The notes under the pieces: generated by a model | The model's database searches: none | The model's input: only the letters and a program-made list of their open reading frames with translations | Told to the model about the DNA's origin: nothing | Source: an uncultured Oscillospiraceae bacterium | GTDB lineage: Bacteria > Bacillota > Clostridia > Oscillospirales > Acutalibacteraceae | Assembly (NCBI GenBank): GCA_900543395.1 | Contig: UQQT01000001.1 | Location: forward strand, 1-64,000 | Direction of reading: 5' to 3' | Length of the DNA: 64,000 bases | Position numbers and translations under genes: made by a program | Shown: positions 51,869 to 60,333 of the stretch, piece after piece | Layout: each line of letters opens with the position of its first letter | Numbering within the stretch: the first letter of the stretch is position 1

Positions 51869-53590
51869 ATGAAAAATATAAATAAAAAAGCAGCAGCAGC
51901 GGCGGCCGTAACCGCTTCGCTCACGGGCGCGGCGGCGGTTATGAAGAAAAGGCATATCTGCCCCGTGTGCGAGGTTAAAAGGCTCGCGCACAAGCTGACG
52001 CTTTCGCAAAAGGCGGAGCAGGGATATAATAATTCGGCTGCATTGACTCCCCCTATGGGCTGGTCGAGCTGGAATCTGTTTGCCTCGAAGATAAACGAGG
52101 ATTTGATAAAAGAGATCGCCGACGCTATGAAGGACTCGGGGCTTCTCGGCGCGGGATACAAATACGTAAATATCGACGACTGCTGGCAGAGCTCGGAAAG
52201 AGACGAAAACGGAAGACTTCAGTGCGACAAGGCGACGTTCCCCTCGGGCATTAAATTGCTTTGCGAATACGTGAATTCAAAGGGATTAAAGCTCGGTCTG
52301 TACTCGTCAAACGGTGTCAGAACCTGCGAGGATTACCCCGGAAGCCTTACGCACGAGAGAGAGGATGCGGACTCGCTCGCCGAGTGGGGAATCGAGTATT
52401 TCAAATACGATTTCTGTCACAACATCCCCCTGTCCGAAAAGGCTCCCGACGTTGCGTTCGTCGAATTCTCACGTCCCGGTCAGACTGCGTTCGCGAAATT
52501 TTCACCGAAAGACTGCACGCTCAAAGGCGGCGCACGCATAGTCAGAATGAGCGACTGCGACAGGGATAATTACGAATACATAACCTCGCTGTCGTCGCAC
52601 AACGGCTCGTTTTTCGTCGAGCTTGAATGTGAAAACGACATTGACGCTGTTATGTCACTGACCGTCAGAAAATCGAAAAATTCCGACAGATTCTTAATTG
52701 CAAAACCGAACGGCGAAGAGCTTTGGTTCTGTTTTGACAAAAACCTCGCAGGCAACAGGGTAAAACGGGTTCAGCGCGACATTAAGCTGAAAAAGGGCGT
52801 TAATATAATTGAATTCTACAATCCCGTAGGCTCGGCGGCGGACTCGGCTTCAATGCAGTACGCACTGATGGGCAGAGAATTAAAACGCGCGGCTCAAGAG
52901 TACGCGAAAAAGAATTCAACAGAAGTAAAACCGATTGTATTTTCTATATGCGAATGGGGTAAAAATTCGCCGTGGAAATGGGCGCGTTCGGCGGGCAATC
53001 TGTGGCGCACAACGCCCGACATCAAGCCGTTCTGGCCGTGGATAGTATTAATTTACGAGCGGACGGTCGGATTGTGGAAATATTCGTCAATCGGAGGATG
53101 GAACGACCCCGACATGCTCGAAGTCGGCAACGGAAACCTCACGGACGAGGAAAACAGAGCGCATTTTTCGCTGTGGTGCATGATGTGCGCCCCGCTGATA
53201 CTCGGCAACGACGTTAGGAAATTCATAAAACCCGACGGAACCGTCGACACGGACAATAAGGTTTATAAAATTCTGACGAATAAAAAGATGATTTCGATAA
53301 ATCAGGACATTCTCGGAGTTCAGTGCAGAAGAATTAAAACGGGACTCGTCGACATACTCGTAAAACCGCTCGATAATTCGAAAACCGCCGTGTGCGTGTT
53401 CAATAAATCCGGCGCGGAGAAAACCGCCGAAATCGACCTTAACAAAACAGCGGAGCTTTCTTTTATTAATCTTGCGAAAAAGGACGAATACAGCGTAACG
53501 GACGTGTGGGACGACGCGGAGTTTACGTCGGGACGGACGATAAACGCAAGGGTTCCCGCGCACGGAGTTAAGGTTTATATCATAGAATAA
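51869..53590 (+). CDS. GH27 alpha-galactosidase with an inserted domain
   Basis: A 573-residue glycoside hydrolase removing alpha-linked galactose. The N-terminus has an Ala-rich hydrophobic segment (~6-25), possibly an anchor. The catalytic start LTPPMGWSSWNLF is near residue 58, NIDDCWQ near 105, the nucleophile Asp in YFKYDFCHN (~181), SICEWG near 357 and the acid/base Asp in GGWNDPDML (~410). Between nucleophile and SICEWG lie ~165 residues where related enzymes have about 40; the insert (FVEFSRPGQ ... NIIEFYNPV) reads like a small beta-sandwich carbohydrate-binding module. A C-terminal beta domain follows. Confidence 0.9.
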   Translation: MKNINKKAAAAAAVTASLTGAAAVMKKRHICPVCEVKRLAHKLTLSQKAEQGYNNSAALTPPMGWSSWNLFASKINEDLIKEIADAMKDSGLLGAGYKYVNIDDCWQSSERDENGRLQCDKATFPSGIKLLCEYVNSKGLKLGLYSSNGVRTCEDYPGSLTHEREDADSLAEWGIEYFKYDFCHNIPLSEKAPDVAFVEFSRPGQTAFAKFSPKDCTLKGGARIVRMSDCDRDNYEYITSLSSHNGSFFVELECENDIDAVMSLTVRKSKNSDRFLIAKPNGEELWFCFDKNLAGNRVKRVQRDIKLKKGVNIIEFYNPVGSAADSASMQYALMGRELKRAAQEYAKKNSTEVKPIVFSICEWGKNSPWKWARSAGNLWRTTPDIKPFWPWIVLIYERTVGLWKYSSIGGWNDPDMLEVGNGNLTDEENRAHFSLWCMMCAPLILGNDVRKFIKPDGTVDTDNKVYKILTNKKMISINQDILGVQCRRIKTGLVDILVKPLDNSKTAVCVFNKSGAEKTAEIDLNKTAELSFINLAKKDEYSVTDVWDDAEFTSGRTINARVPAHGVKVYIIE

Positions 53591-53603
53591 AAATGTCGTG
53601 ACG

Positions 53604-53643
53604 GGGATGTCAAAAACGCCCGGACCGCGGGATGAGACATCCC
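53604..53643. repeat. Intergenic hairpin
   Basis: GGGATGTC (53604-53611) with GACATCCC (53636-53643) just behind the GH27 gene. No T tract; its role is unclear. Confidence 0.4.
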
Positions 53644-53681
53644 GGATGAACAGTGCCGGTTGGTTCGTTAATCAATAAAAT

Positions 53682-53724
53682 CAAGCCTTCGCTTCATATC
53701 GAAACGGAGGCTTGCTTTGTATTT
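53682..53724 (+). terminator. Terminator-like hairpin after GH27
   Basis: CAAGCCT (53682-53688) and AGGCTTG (53718-53724) with a long AT-rich loop that pairs further, followed by CTTTGTATTTT. The rest of 53591-53830 holds no gene. Confidence 0.55.
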
Positions 53725-53830
53725 TCATTCTTTTATTTTGTCAAATTGAAATGATAAACAAATAAAAACAATCGAAAAAAATCGGGGTCGAGACGTATTT
53801 CTGCCCGCTGATCACCGACTGCTGATCACT

Positions 53831-53866
53831 GTAAACAATAATTTACATTCGTAAAGTATTGTTTAC
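53831..53866. repeat. CAATAATTT palindrome spanning the DUF2804 stop codon
   Basis: GTAAACAATAATTTAC (53831-53846) with GTAAAGTATTGTTTAC (53851-53866), 16-bp stem with one mismatch. The TAA of the minus-strand gene (53865-53863) lies inside one arm. Confidence 0.65.
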
Positions 53867-54987
53867 CACTTGTTTTCTACGTACTCGCAGAACGCGTACA
53901 TATCCTTAACCTCGACCTTTTCGCCGTTATCGAGTACCGCAGTGCCCGACCACATACCGTGAACCTGGTGCGAGTGCATTCGAAGCGCGTTCAGCACGTT
54001 CGTGTCGCAGTGGTGGTCATAAAACGGCTTCATCACAAAATCGAAGCGTCCGTCCTTTGAAACAAAGTGCCAGTCGTTCATGTACTTATCGTCCTTGGGG
54101 AAAACCTCAACGTCGACGGCGTCGAATTTATGCGCCTTGCCGTCGTAGAAAATGCACGTCTCGGTGGCGTTGCTCTCGTCGCCTATGCCCCACGTGATTT
54201 CGAAGCCGAAAGTGTGCTTTTTGCCCTCGGAATCGGTAATATACGTACTGCCGTTGCCCCAGTACCAGACGAGCTGATACGGAGTGTTTACTCTGCCCCA
54301 GTCAAGACAGCAGAACGTGTTTTCCTTAGAAAATTCGATAACCCTATTGCCGAATCTGTATGTACCCGAGCAGGGCATGCAGTTTTGCTTCGTCGTCATA
54401 AAATAATTCGTCGGATGATCCTTAAACGGAAGAACCGTCGTTATATTTTCGAGTCCCTCGGGGATATCCATTTCGAAATTACACTCGTATTTACCGTCGG
54501 CTGATTTATAGTAAAGAGTTCTGCGCTCCTCTCCCGTATCGAATTCGAATTCCGCCTTGCCCAGTCCCGTTACTGTATATTTAACGCGGTTCGGAACGTC
54601 GCCTTTGGGGGGAAGAACATACTTGTCCTTACCGCCGAGATAAAGCACGGTCGAGTCCGCAATCTTGCCCGCAGCGAGCTTCTTTTTGGGATTCGGATGT
54701 CTTAAATCGACAAGAACAGCCGAGACGTAACCGCCGATCGAGATGTTCGCAAAGCTTAACTGAACCATGTATCTGCCGTTTGAAATCTGGTAAAAATCCC
54801 ACTCCTTGCGGTGCATGGGCGGGGTCGATTTCGTACGGTCGTAATCGAAAACGTTGTGTCTCGCCCAGCCGGAAGACAGCAAAACGCCGTCCGAAGACAG
54901 AAGCGGAGTCGGCTCTGTGTACTCTTTCTGAACGGAATCGATTTCACCGTTGAGCCAGCTTAAGTATGTTCGTTTTGTTTCACTCAT
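53863..54987 (-). CDS. DUF2804 family protein
   Basis: A 374-residue protein of the DUF2804 family: LLSSDGVLLSSGWARH near residue 30, KEWDFYQISN, a FANISIGGY strand, FKDHPTNYFMT in the middle, and the family-typical CLDWGRVNTPYQLVWYWGN near 220. Members adopt a lipocalin/beta-barrel-like double domain and have no established function. The ATG at 54987 follows GGAGG; an in-frame start nine codons upstream is not supported. No signal peptide. Confidence 0.88.
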   Translation of the reverse strand: MSETKRTYLSWLNGEIDSVQKEYTEPTPLLSSDGVLLSSGWARHNVFDYDRTKSTPPMHRKEWDFYQISNGRYMVQLSFANISIGGYVSAVLVDLRHPNPKKKLAAGKIADSTVLYLGGKDKYVLPPKGDVPNRVKYTVTGLGKAEFEFDTGEERRTLYYKSADGKYECNFEMDIPEGLENITTVLPFKDHPTNYFMTTKQNCMPCSGTYRFGNRVIEFSKENTFCCLDWGRVNTPYQLVWYWGNGSTYITDSEGKKHTFGFEITWGIGDESNATETCIFYDGKAHKFDAVDVEVFPKDDKYMNDWHFVSKDGRFDFVMKPFYDHHCDTNVLNALRMHSHQVHGMWSGTAVLDNGEKVEVKDMYAFCEYVENKW

Positions 54988-55079
54988 TATTCGTTCCTCC
55001 AAAAAAAGAATCATTTATTTTATTAATCAAATTAGAAAGATTATCGATTTTATATTTTAAATAAAATTTGAATCAGGAC

Positions 55080-55106
55080 GCAGGGGAAGACATTGTCCTC
55101 CCCTGC
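55080..55106. repeat. 13-bp hairpin between DUF2804 and nucleotidyltransferase genes
   Basis: GCAGGGGAAGACA (55080-55092) with TGTCCTCCCCTGC (55094-55106), one mismatch. No T run in either transcriptional sense, so probably not a simple terminator. Confidence 0.45.
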
Positions 55107-55137
55107 AAAAAGAACAATTACACTTTAAAATAACAAA

Positions 55138-55875
55138 TTATTGCTTTATTCCCTTGTATTCTTTATTTATTTTTTCGTACCCCTCGATATTGCCCACGTC
55201 GTAGCGTTTGCCGGGCATTTCCATCGCGTATACGTCCGATTTTCTGCACAGCCACGCGACATAGCTTCCGGGCGCGTCGACTCCGCAGCCGTCGGCTATA
55301 CCGTCCTTTATCTTCATAACGTCGTCCTTTTTATAAAAATAGAACGGCGGACAGCACCAGTTTGATTCAGGCTCTGCGGGCTTTTCCTCCATGCCGGTTA
55401 TTCTGTCGGAATCCGACAGAGTGAGGACTCCGCACTTTTTAAGCCTGTTAACGTCCGGCTCGAAATAGCGCATAACGCACGAGGCGTTTTTCTCCTTCGC
55501 GTAGGCTATGAATTTACAAAGGCTGAAATCGAGTACGTTATCCCCCGCGATAACGAGGCAGTCCGTATAGACTCCGCATTTATCGACGGCGAGAACGATA
55601 TCGTTTACCGCGCCCAGACGCGTTTCGTTGCTCAGCGTGCCGTCGTCAACGACTTTAATATTGTACTTGCTTTTTTCTGCCCACGAATTAAAATGCTCTA
55701 TAAATTTATGATTCGAAACGACTATGTATTCGTCGACCTCACCCGACGAATCCATGTCCGATATAAGCCAATCAAGAATCGGTTTTCCCCCGACCGGGAG
55801 AAGCGGTTTCGGGAAATTTTCGGTAAGCGGGTAAAGCCTCGTCGCGTAGCCCGCCGCAAGAATTATACACTTCAT
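55138..55875 (-). CDS. Sugar-phosphate nucleotidyltransferase
   Basis: A 245-residue NTP-transfer enzyme: the signature IILAAGYATRLYPLTENFPK (residues 3-22) followed by PLLPVGGKPILDW, a DNVLDF metal-site motif near 103, a YFEPDVNRL acceptor loop and CPPFYFYKKDD. It activates a sugar-1-phosphate to a nucleotide sugar. Its ATG overlaps the TGA of the galactokinase-like gene (ATGA), so the pair may convert a sugar to its 1-phosphate and then to the nucleotide form. Confidence 0.88.
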   Translation of the reverse strand: MKCIILAAGYATRLYPLTENFPKPLLPVGGKPILDWLISDMDSSGEVDEYIVVSNHKFIEHFNSWAEKSKYNIKVVDDGTLSNETRLGAVNDIVLAVDKCGVYTDCLVIAGDNVLDFSLCKFIAYAKEKNASCVMRYFEPDVNRLKKCGVLTLSDSDRITGMEEKPAEPESNWCCPPFYFYKKDDVMKIKDGIADGCGVDAPGSYVAWLCRKSDVYAMEMPGKRYDVGNIEGYEKINKEYKGIKQ

Positions 55876-57011
55876 CTGCCGACACCGTCCGAACTCTTGC
55901 AAAAATATACTCCGAAAGCGTCGGACAGCGCGGGAAATTCCTTTAAATACTCGCGCGTGATCTTCTCTGTTATACTCTCCTTGAATTCGGGGTCGATAAG
56001 AGCCACACAGCAGCCCTTGAAGCCCGCGCCCGAAAAACGTCCGCCGTAAATTCCGTCGGTATTAAGCATTATATCGTATAATTTTTTAAGCTCGGGAGAG
56101 CCTGTCTCATACGAATATATCGAGCTGTGACCGCTCTCGAACGACAGCTTGCCGAAGGAAGCGATGTCGCCGTTTCGCCATGCGGATATTCCCTTTTCAA
56201 CGCGCTCCTGCTCCGAATACCAGTGCTCGGCGCGCTTTCTCCAGTTGTCGGGGAGCTTATTTTTATACTCGTTAAACACCTCGACAGGGATCTGACGAAG
56301 CCGTTTATCTGCAAAGTTGCCGTACGGCATGCCCGAAAACGCGAGCAGTGCGTACGCCGCGCTCTGTATCTCGTCGACTCTCATGTTATAAGCGGAGCCT
56401 ACGAGCGTGCGCGGTACGCCGGAGAAGAAAACGGCTATCTCATACGGCTTCATGCCCGCGCCGGGGGCTATCGTCTCATGCGTGCCGTCGAGCGTGTCGA
56501 CAAACAGCAGGCAGTCCTTTTTCGCATAAACCTCGCAGGACTGATCCATACGTCCGCACTTAACGCCGACGTACTCGTTCTCGGCTTTGAGCGCGGTATC
56601 GATAAGCTCCTCGCTCGTCAGAATGATTCCGTTCGCCTTTATTAAAGCGGAAATAAACGCTATCGTAACGGCGGCGGAGGACGAGAGTCCGCCTATCGGC
56701 ATGGTTCCCTCGATGTAAGCGTCGATTCCGTTCTCAACGGTTCTCGTTCTCGACAGGACGTGAACCGCACCCCTTAAATAATCCGCCCAGTCGCCCTGCT
56801 TATGCTCGGGGATTTTATCGGCAGAGAAATGAACCTCACCGTTGAAGTTAGCCGAACGGAGCGTGAATCTGCCGTCGGGAACAATGTTATAGTTTACTGT
56901 AATGCCCTTGTCGAGCGCGAAGCCCGTTATCTTGCCGAACTGAATATCCGAATGTGCGCCTATCGGGGCGACTCGGTACGGACAGAAGGATTTGAACTGA
57001 TACTCTTTCAT
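55872..57011 (-). CDS. Galactokinase-like GHMP kinase
   Basis: A 379-residue GHMP-superfamily sugar kinase. GalK landmarks: an N-terminal substrate loop APIGAHSDIQFG (where canonical GalK has GEHTDY), the ATP loop PIGGLSSSAA (~107-116), CGRMDQ with the catalytic Asp (~155), and GGRFSGAGFKGC (~338). The altered N-terminal loop sets it apart from classical GalK, so the acceptor could be galactose or a relative such as galacturonate or L-arabinose. GAGGTAAC precedes the ATG. It lies 14 bp after the dockerin-like gene. Confidence 0.85.
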   Translation of the reverse strand: MKEYQFKSFCPYRVAPIGAHSDIQFGKITGFALDKGITVNYNIVPDGRFTLRSANFNGEVHFSADKIPEHKQGDWADYLRGAVHVLSRTRTVENGIDAYIEGTMPIGGLSSSAAVTIAFISALIKANGIILTSEELIDTALKAENEYVGVKCGRMDQSCEVYAKKDCLLFVDTLDGTHETIAPGAGMKPYEIAVFFSGVPRTLVGSAYNMRVDEIQSAAYALLAFSGMPYGNFADKRLRQIPVEVFNEYKNKLPDNWRKRAEHWYSEQERVEKGISAWRNGDIASFGKLSFESGHSSIYSYETGSPELKKLYDIMLNTDGIYGGRFSGAGFKGCCVALIDPEFKESITEKITREYLKEFPALSDAFGVYFCKSSDGVGR

Positions 57012-57025
57012 AGCGTTACCTCTTT

Positions 57026-59476
57026 TTATTCAAAGTTTTCAAGCTTTGCCGCGACTCTTAAAATCATACGCGCGTCCTTTGCCGTAACCTTCGCGTCGAA
57101 ATCGACGTCCGAAGCAATATCGCGCAGTCTCTCGCTCTCCTCGAGCTTCGACGCGGTTCTCAATGCTGTTCTCGCGTCCGCGGCGGTAACCGAACCGTTA
57201 AAATCCGCGTCGCCTCTGACCGCAATATCGAGATACTGTCCCTTTTCCTCAAGGGCAAGCTTCATACCCGTTGCAAGGACGGTTTCCCCATCGGTAATTT
57301 TCTTGCCGTCCGAAGTCTGAAGCGACTTTGCCTTTATTAATTTAAACATATCGGAAATATCCGAAAGCGTCTTGCCTGCATCGACAATAACATAGCCGTT
57401 CGCATAATCGCAAAGGAGCTTTGCGTTCGCGCCGTTTATAACGTCGAACCTGGCTTCGCCCACGCCGACATAGTAAAATCCGTTCTCGATTGCGTAATCC
57501 TTTGCGGGCGAACCCGAAACGCATATAAATTTAACGCCGTCGTTCCTGACTAAATTACCGTTCGAATCCTTTATATATCCGTACGAATACCCGCCCAGAG
57601 CATATTTGCCCGCGGGAAGCTCTATCGTCTTATATTCCTTACAGTCAAGGAATGCGTAAGCGCCTATACCCTCGAGTGCGAGCGCGTTGTTATATATAAC
57701 GTTTTCAAGACCCGAACAGCCCTCGAACGCTCTTTCCTTAACGGCGTAAACGGCCGGAGTCAGTGTAAATTCCTTAATATTCTTACATCCCGAGAACGCG
57801 CCCTCGAGAATAAGCTCCATGGTGTCGGGAAGCGTTATCGACTTTGCAAGGCAGTCCTTAAACGCGTATTTGTTTATCTGTGCGACTGTGTAGCCCTCGC
57901 GCACGCAGTCTCTTATAACAACGTCCTTATTCTCGGTCGAAGACACGTACGAAGTTACTGCCGTGTAGCCCTTTTTCTCGCCGAAATCGTAGGAGACGTA
58001 ATTTACGCCGTCGACCGTATCGTAGTGTTCCCAGCTGCCTAAGTATGAGACGAATTTCAATCCGTCGGTTTTCTGTTCAATCGAATTCGTCGTAAATTCA
58101 GAAACGGAAACACAGTCCCATATATTTTTATAAGTTATGTTCTCATCCTCGGATTTTACGATGACTGAAACAATGCTTCTGTAATCGAGCTTCTTTTCCC
58201 CGGCGGAATTTACTCTCAATATAACCTTTGTCATTCCGTCGGAATCGGTCGAAATTTCACACGTTCCGCTCTCGTCGACGGCGGAGGCTCTGACGACCTT
58301 AATTTCGGGCTTGAACGTAAGCTCCGCATAATAATCGTTTGCGAATCCCGCGCCGACAGCGTAGAAAAGATACTCCTCTTTAAGACTCTCGCCGTCGCCG
58401 TATCTGTTGAATGTAGCGTCGAAGCCTCTGAACCAGCCCTCGCCGTACTTTTCGGGAGTGTACGAAGTCGTGAGAGTCTGCACGGCAACGTTCGCACGCC
58501 TGCCGTTTATTATCGAGGTATCGACTATGAACGAGGATGAGAGATCGTCGTAAACGCTCACGCCGTTACTCAATGTCAGAGGTATGTACGCAACGTAAGA
58601 ATCGACGTATTTTTCACTCGTCATGGCGGTGATTATTACCGAATTTGACTCGGAATCTATTACTACGTTCGAATTTACTTTATCGTTTGAGAACATGACG
58701 GCTTCCTCGCCGAGGGTGAATTTGCTCTTATCGGCGGAAACGCTTACTATCATTGACTTTACGTTGCCGAGGTTAAGCTCGACGGCGGCATATGCGTTAT
58801 TATTAAAATCGGAATAAACGTAGAATCCGACATTTGCCGATACGACTTTTTCGGGCTCGACGGGCTTGTCGGGACTGCTCGACGGCTCTGTCGGCAGAAC
58901 GCTTGCGGGTTCGGTCACAGAGGCGGTCGTGCTTGCATTTTCGCTTACGCTGTCGGACGATACGCGTTCGGTTTCGCCGTTTGAGCGTTTATAGTCGTCG
59001 GGATCGAATTCATTTGCGTCGACGATTTTAAGCACGCACTTATCGGATGCGGAATCGGCGGTGTAATTATCGAGTTTAAACGTATCGCCGAGCTTACCCG
59101 AAAATGCGGAATCCGTCTTAAACGCGATTCGTCCCGCGTAAACGAGTTCGTTCGAATTATATCCGTTTTCAAGACTTAAAGTCAGAACGGCGGACGAATC
59201 CGTGTGAGAGCTTTTACCGCTGACCGGGGGCATAATCGAGCCGAAACAGCCCGAAACCCTTACGTTTTCCCCGGCGGAAACCGATATTTCGGCTTCGGAA
59301 ACGGACTTGCCCGTGCATAAATACACGTCGGCGTATTTTGCACCGGTCGACCCGTTTTCGCTGACGGAAAGGAATACCTCGGCGGTTTCGGCGGCGAATC
59401 CCACGACAGCAATGGAGACAGCCAGCGCGATAACCGACATAACCGCGGTGATTTTAATTATAAGGCGTTTTTTCAT
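57026..59476 (-). CDS. Secreted LRR and dockerin-like protein
   Basis: An 816-residue exported protein. The ATG at 59476 has GGAGG 12 bp upstream. Signal peptide (MKKRLIIKITAVMSVIALAV). Two beta-sandwich regions (~25-150 and ~200-450) are split by a Ser/Thr/Pro linker (~165-200: VSSDSVSENASTTASV). BspA-type leucine-rich repeats occupy ~500-630 (AYAFLDCKEYKTIELP, ERAFEGCSGLENV). Two dockerin-like repeats close it: GDADFNGSVTAADARTAL and SDVDFDAKVTAKDARMIL. Likely cell-surface binding. It is the first gene of the galK-like operon. Confidence 0.78.
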   Translation of the reverse strand: MKKRLIIKITAVMSVIALAVSIAVVGFAAETAEVFLSVSENGSTGAKYADVYLCTGKSVSEAEISVSAGENVRVSGCFGSIMPPVSGKSSHTDSSAVLTLSLENGYNSNELVYAGRIAFKTDSAFSGKLGDTFKLDNYTADSASDKCVLKIVDANEFDPDDYKRSNGETERVSSDSVSENASTTASVTEPASVLPTEPSSSPDKPVEPEKVVSANVGFYVYSDFNNNAYAAVELNLGNVKSMIVSVSADKSKFTLGEEAVMFSNDKVNSNVVIDSESNSVIITAMTSEKYVDSYVAYIPLTLSNGVSVYDDLSSSFIVDTSIINGRRANVAVQTLTTSYTPEKYGEGWFRGFDATFNRYGDGESLKEEYLFYAVGAGFANDYYAELTFKPEIKVVRASAVDESGTCEISTDSDGMTKVILRVNSAGEKKLDYRSIVSVIVKSEDENITYKNIWDCVSVSEFTTNSIEQKTDGLKFVSYLGSWEHYDTVDGVNYVSYDFGEKKGYTAVTSYVSSTENKDVVIRDCVREGYTVAQINKYAFKDCLAKSITLPDTMELILEGAFSGCKNIKEFTLTPAVYAVKERAFEGCSGLENVIYNNALALEGIGAYAFLDCKEYKTIELPAGKYALGGYSYGYIKDSNGNLVRNDGVKFICVSGSPAKDYAIENGFYYVGVGEARFDVINGANAKLLCDYANGYVIVDAGKTLSDISDMFKLIKAKSLQTSDGKKITDGETVLATGMKLALEEKGQYLDIAVRGDADFNGSVTAADARTALRTASKLEESERLRDIASDVDFDAKVTAKDARMILRVAAKLENFE

Positions 59477-59559
59477 GTGCAAATTTTCCTCCGAATATAT
59501 ATTTTACATACGATTTTTATTCTTTATAATGACAGGCACCGACCGCTGACCGCTGAAAA

Positions 59560-59586
59560 CAATAATTTCCTGTTCGTAAATTATTG
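59560..59586. repeat. CAATAATTT palindrome spanning the birA stop codon
   Basis: CAATAATTT (59560-59568) with AAATTATTG (59578-59586), 9-bp perfect stem. The TAA of the minus-strand gene (59583-59581) lies in one arm, as at 53831-53866. Confidence 0.6.
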
Positions 59587-60333
59587 CTTCACCTCTCCGT
59601 AAAACACGTCCGTCTTTTCCCCGTCCGCGCTCTCAATCGTAAGCGAGCCGGAGCGGTTTATCTTAACCGCCGTATATTTTTTCCCGTTATATTCAACCGT
59701 CCGTCCGACGGTGTATGAATACTTATTCAGCAGTCCGACAAAATTATCAGTCTCTTCGTTATCCTCGGACGTAAGCTTCTTATTAAAAACAAGCTCGTCG
59801 AGAATATTTATAACGGACGAAACGAGTGAAATATTGTCCCTGCCGAACGATTTTAAGCTAAGCGAACCCGCCTTGTTATTTATATCGTCGGGGAAATCGG
59901 ACGTGTCGGTGTTTATTCCTATGCCGACAACGGCGGTAATGTCACAGCCCGAAACGAGCGTTTCGACGAGGATTCCGCATATTTTTCTGCCGTTTAAATA
60001 AATGTCGTTCGGCCACTTTATAAGCGCGCACAGTCCCGTGATATTTTCAATCGCCTGTCTGACGGCAAGCCCCGCGGAGAGAGTTAAAAAAGACAGATAT
60101 TTTTCATCCGAAGTGAATTTATACGGAACGGAAAAATAAATTCCGCCGCGGGAATAAAAGCTCCTGCCGAGCCGTCCCCTGCCCGCGGTCTGACAGTCGG
60201 AAACAACAACGGGCATGGAATCCGAAACGTTGTTTTTAAGATAAAGATTCGTCGAGTCTATAACGTCGAAATACTCGAATTTACGCTTTTTGCACAGTGT
60301 TTCGAGCCTTTTTTCGTTTTCTGTTATCCTCAT
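59581..60333 (-). CDS. birA: Biotin--protein ligase
   Basis: A 250-residue ligase attaching biotin to carboxylase/decarboxylase carriers. Motifs: FDVIDSTNLYLK (~22), the adenylate loop AGRGRLGRSF (~50), YFSVPYKF, KWPNDIYLNGRKICGIL (~100) and VVGIGINTD (~132). It lacks the N-terminal DNA-binding domain of E. coli BirA, so it is a group I enzyme without self-regulation. The ATG overlaps the upstream dipeptidase stop (ATGA); longer in-frame extension upstream is inside that gene. Confidence 0.93.
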   Translation of the reverse strand: MRITENEKRLETLCKKRKFEYFDVIDSTNLYLKNNVSDSMPVVVSDCQTAGRGRLGRSFYSRGGIYFSVPYKFTSDEKYLSFLTLSAGLAVRQAIENITGLCALIKWPNDIYLNGRKICGILVETLVSGCDITAVVGIGINTDTSDFPDDINNKAGSLSLKSFGRDNISLVSSVINILDELVFNKKLTSEDNEETDNFVGLLNKYSYTVGRTVEYNGKKYTAVKINRSGSLTIESADGEKTDVFYGEVKQ

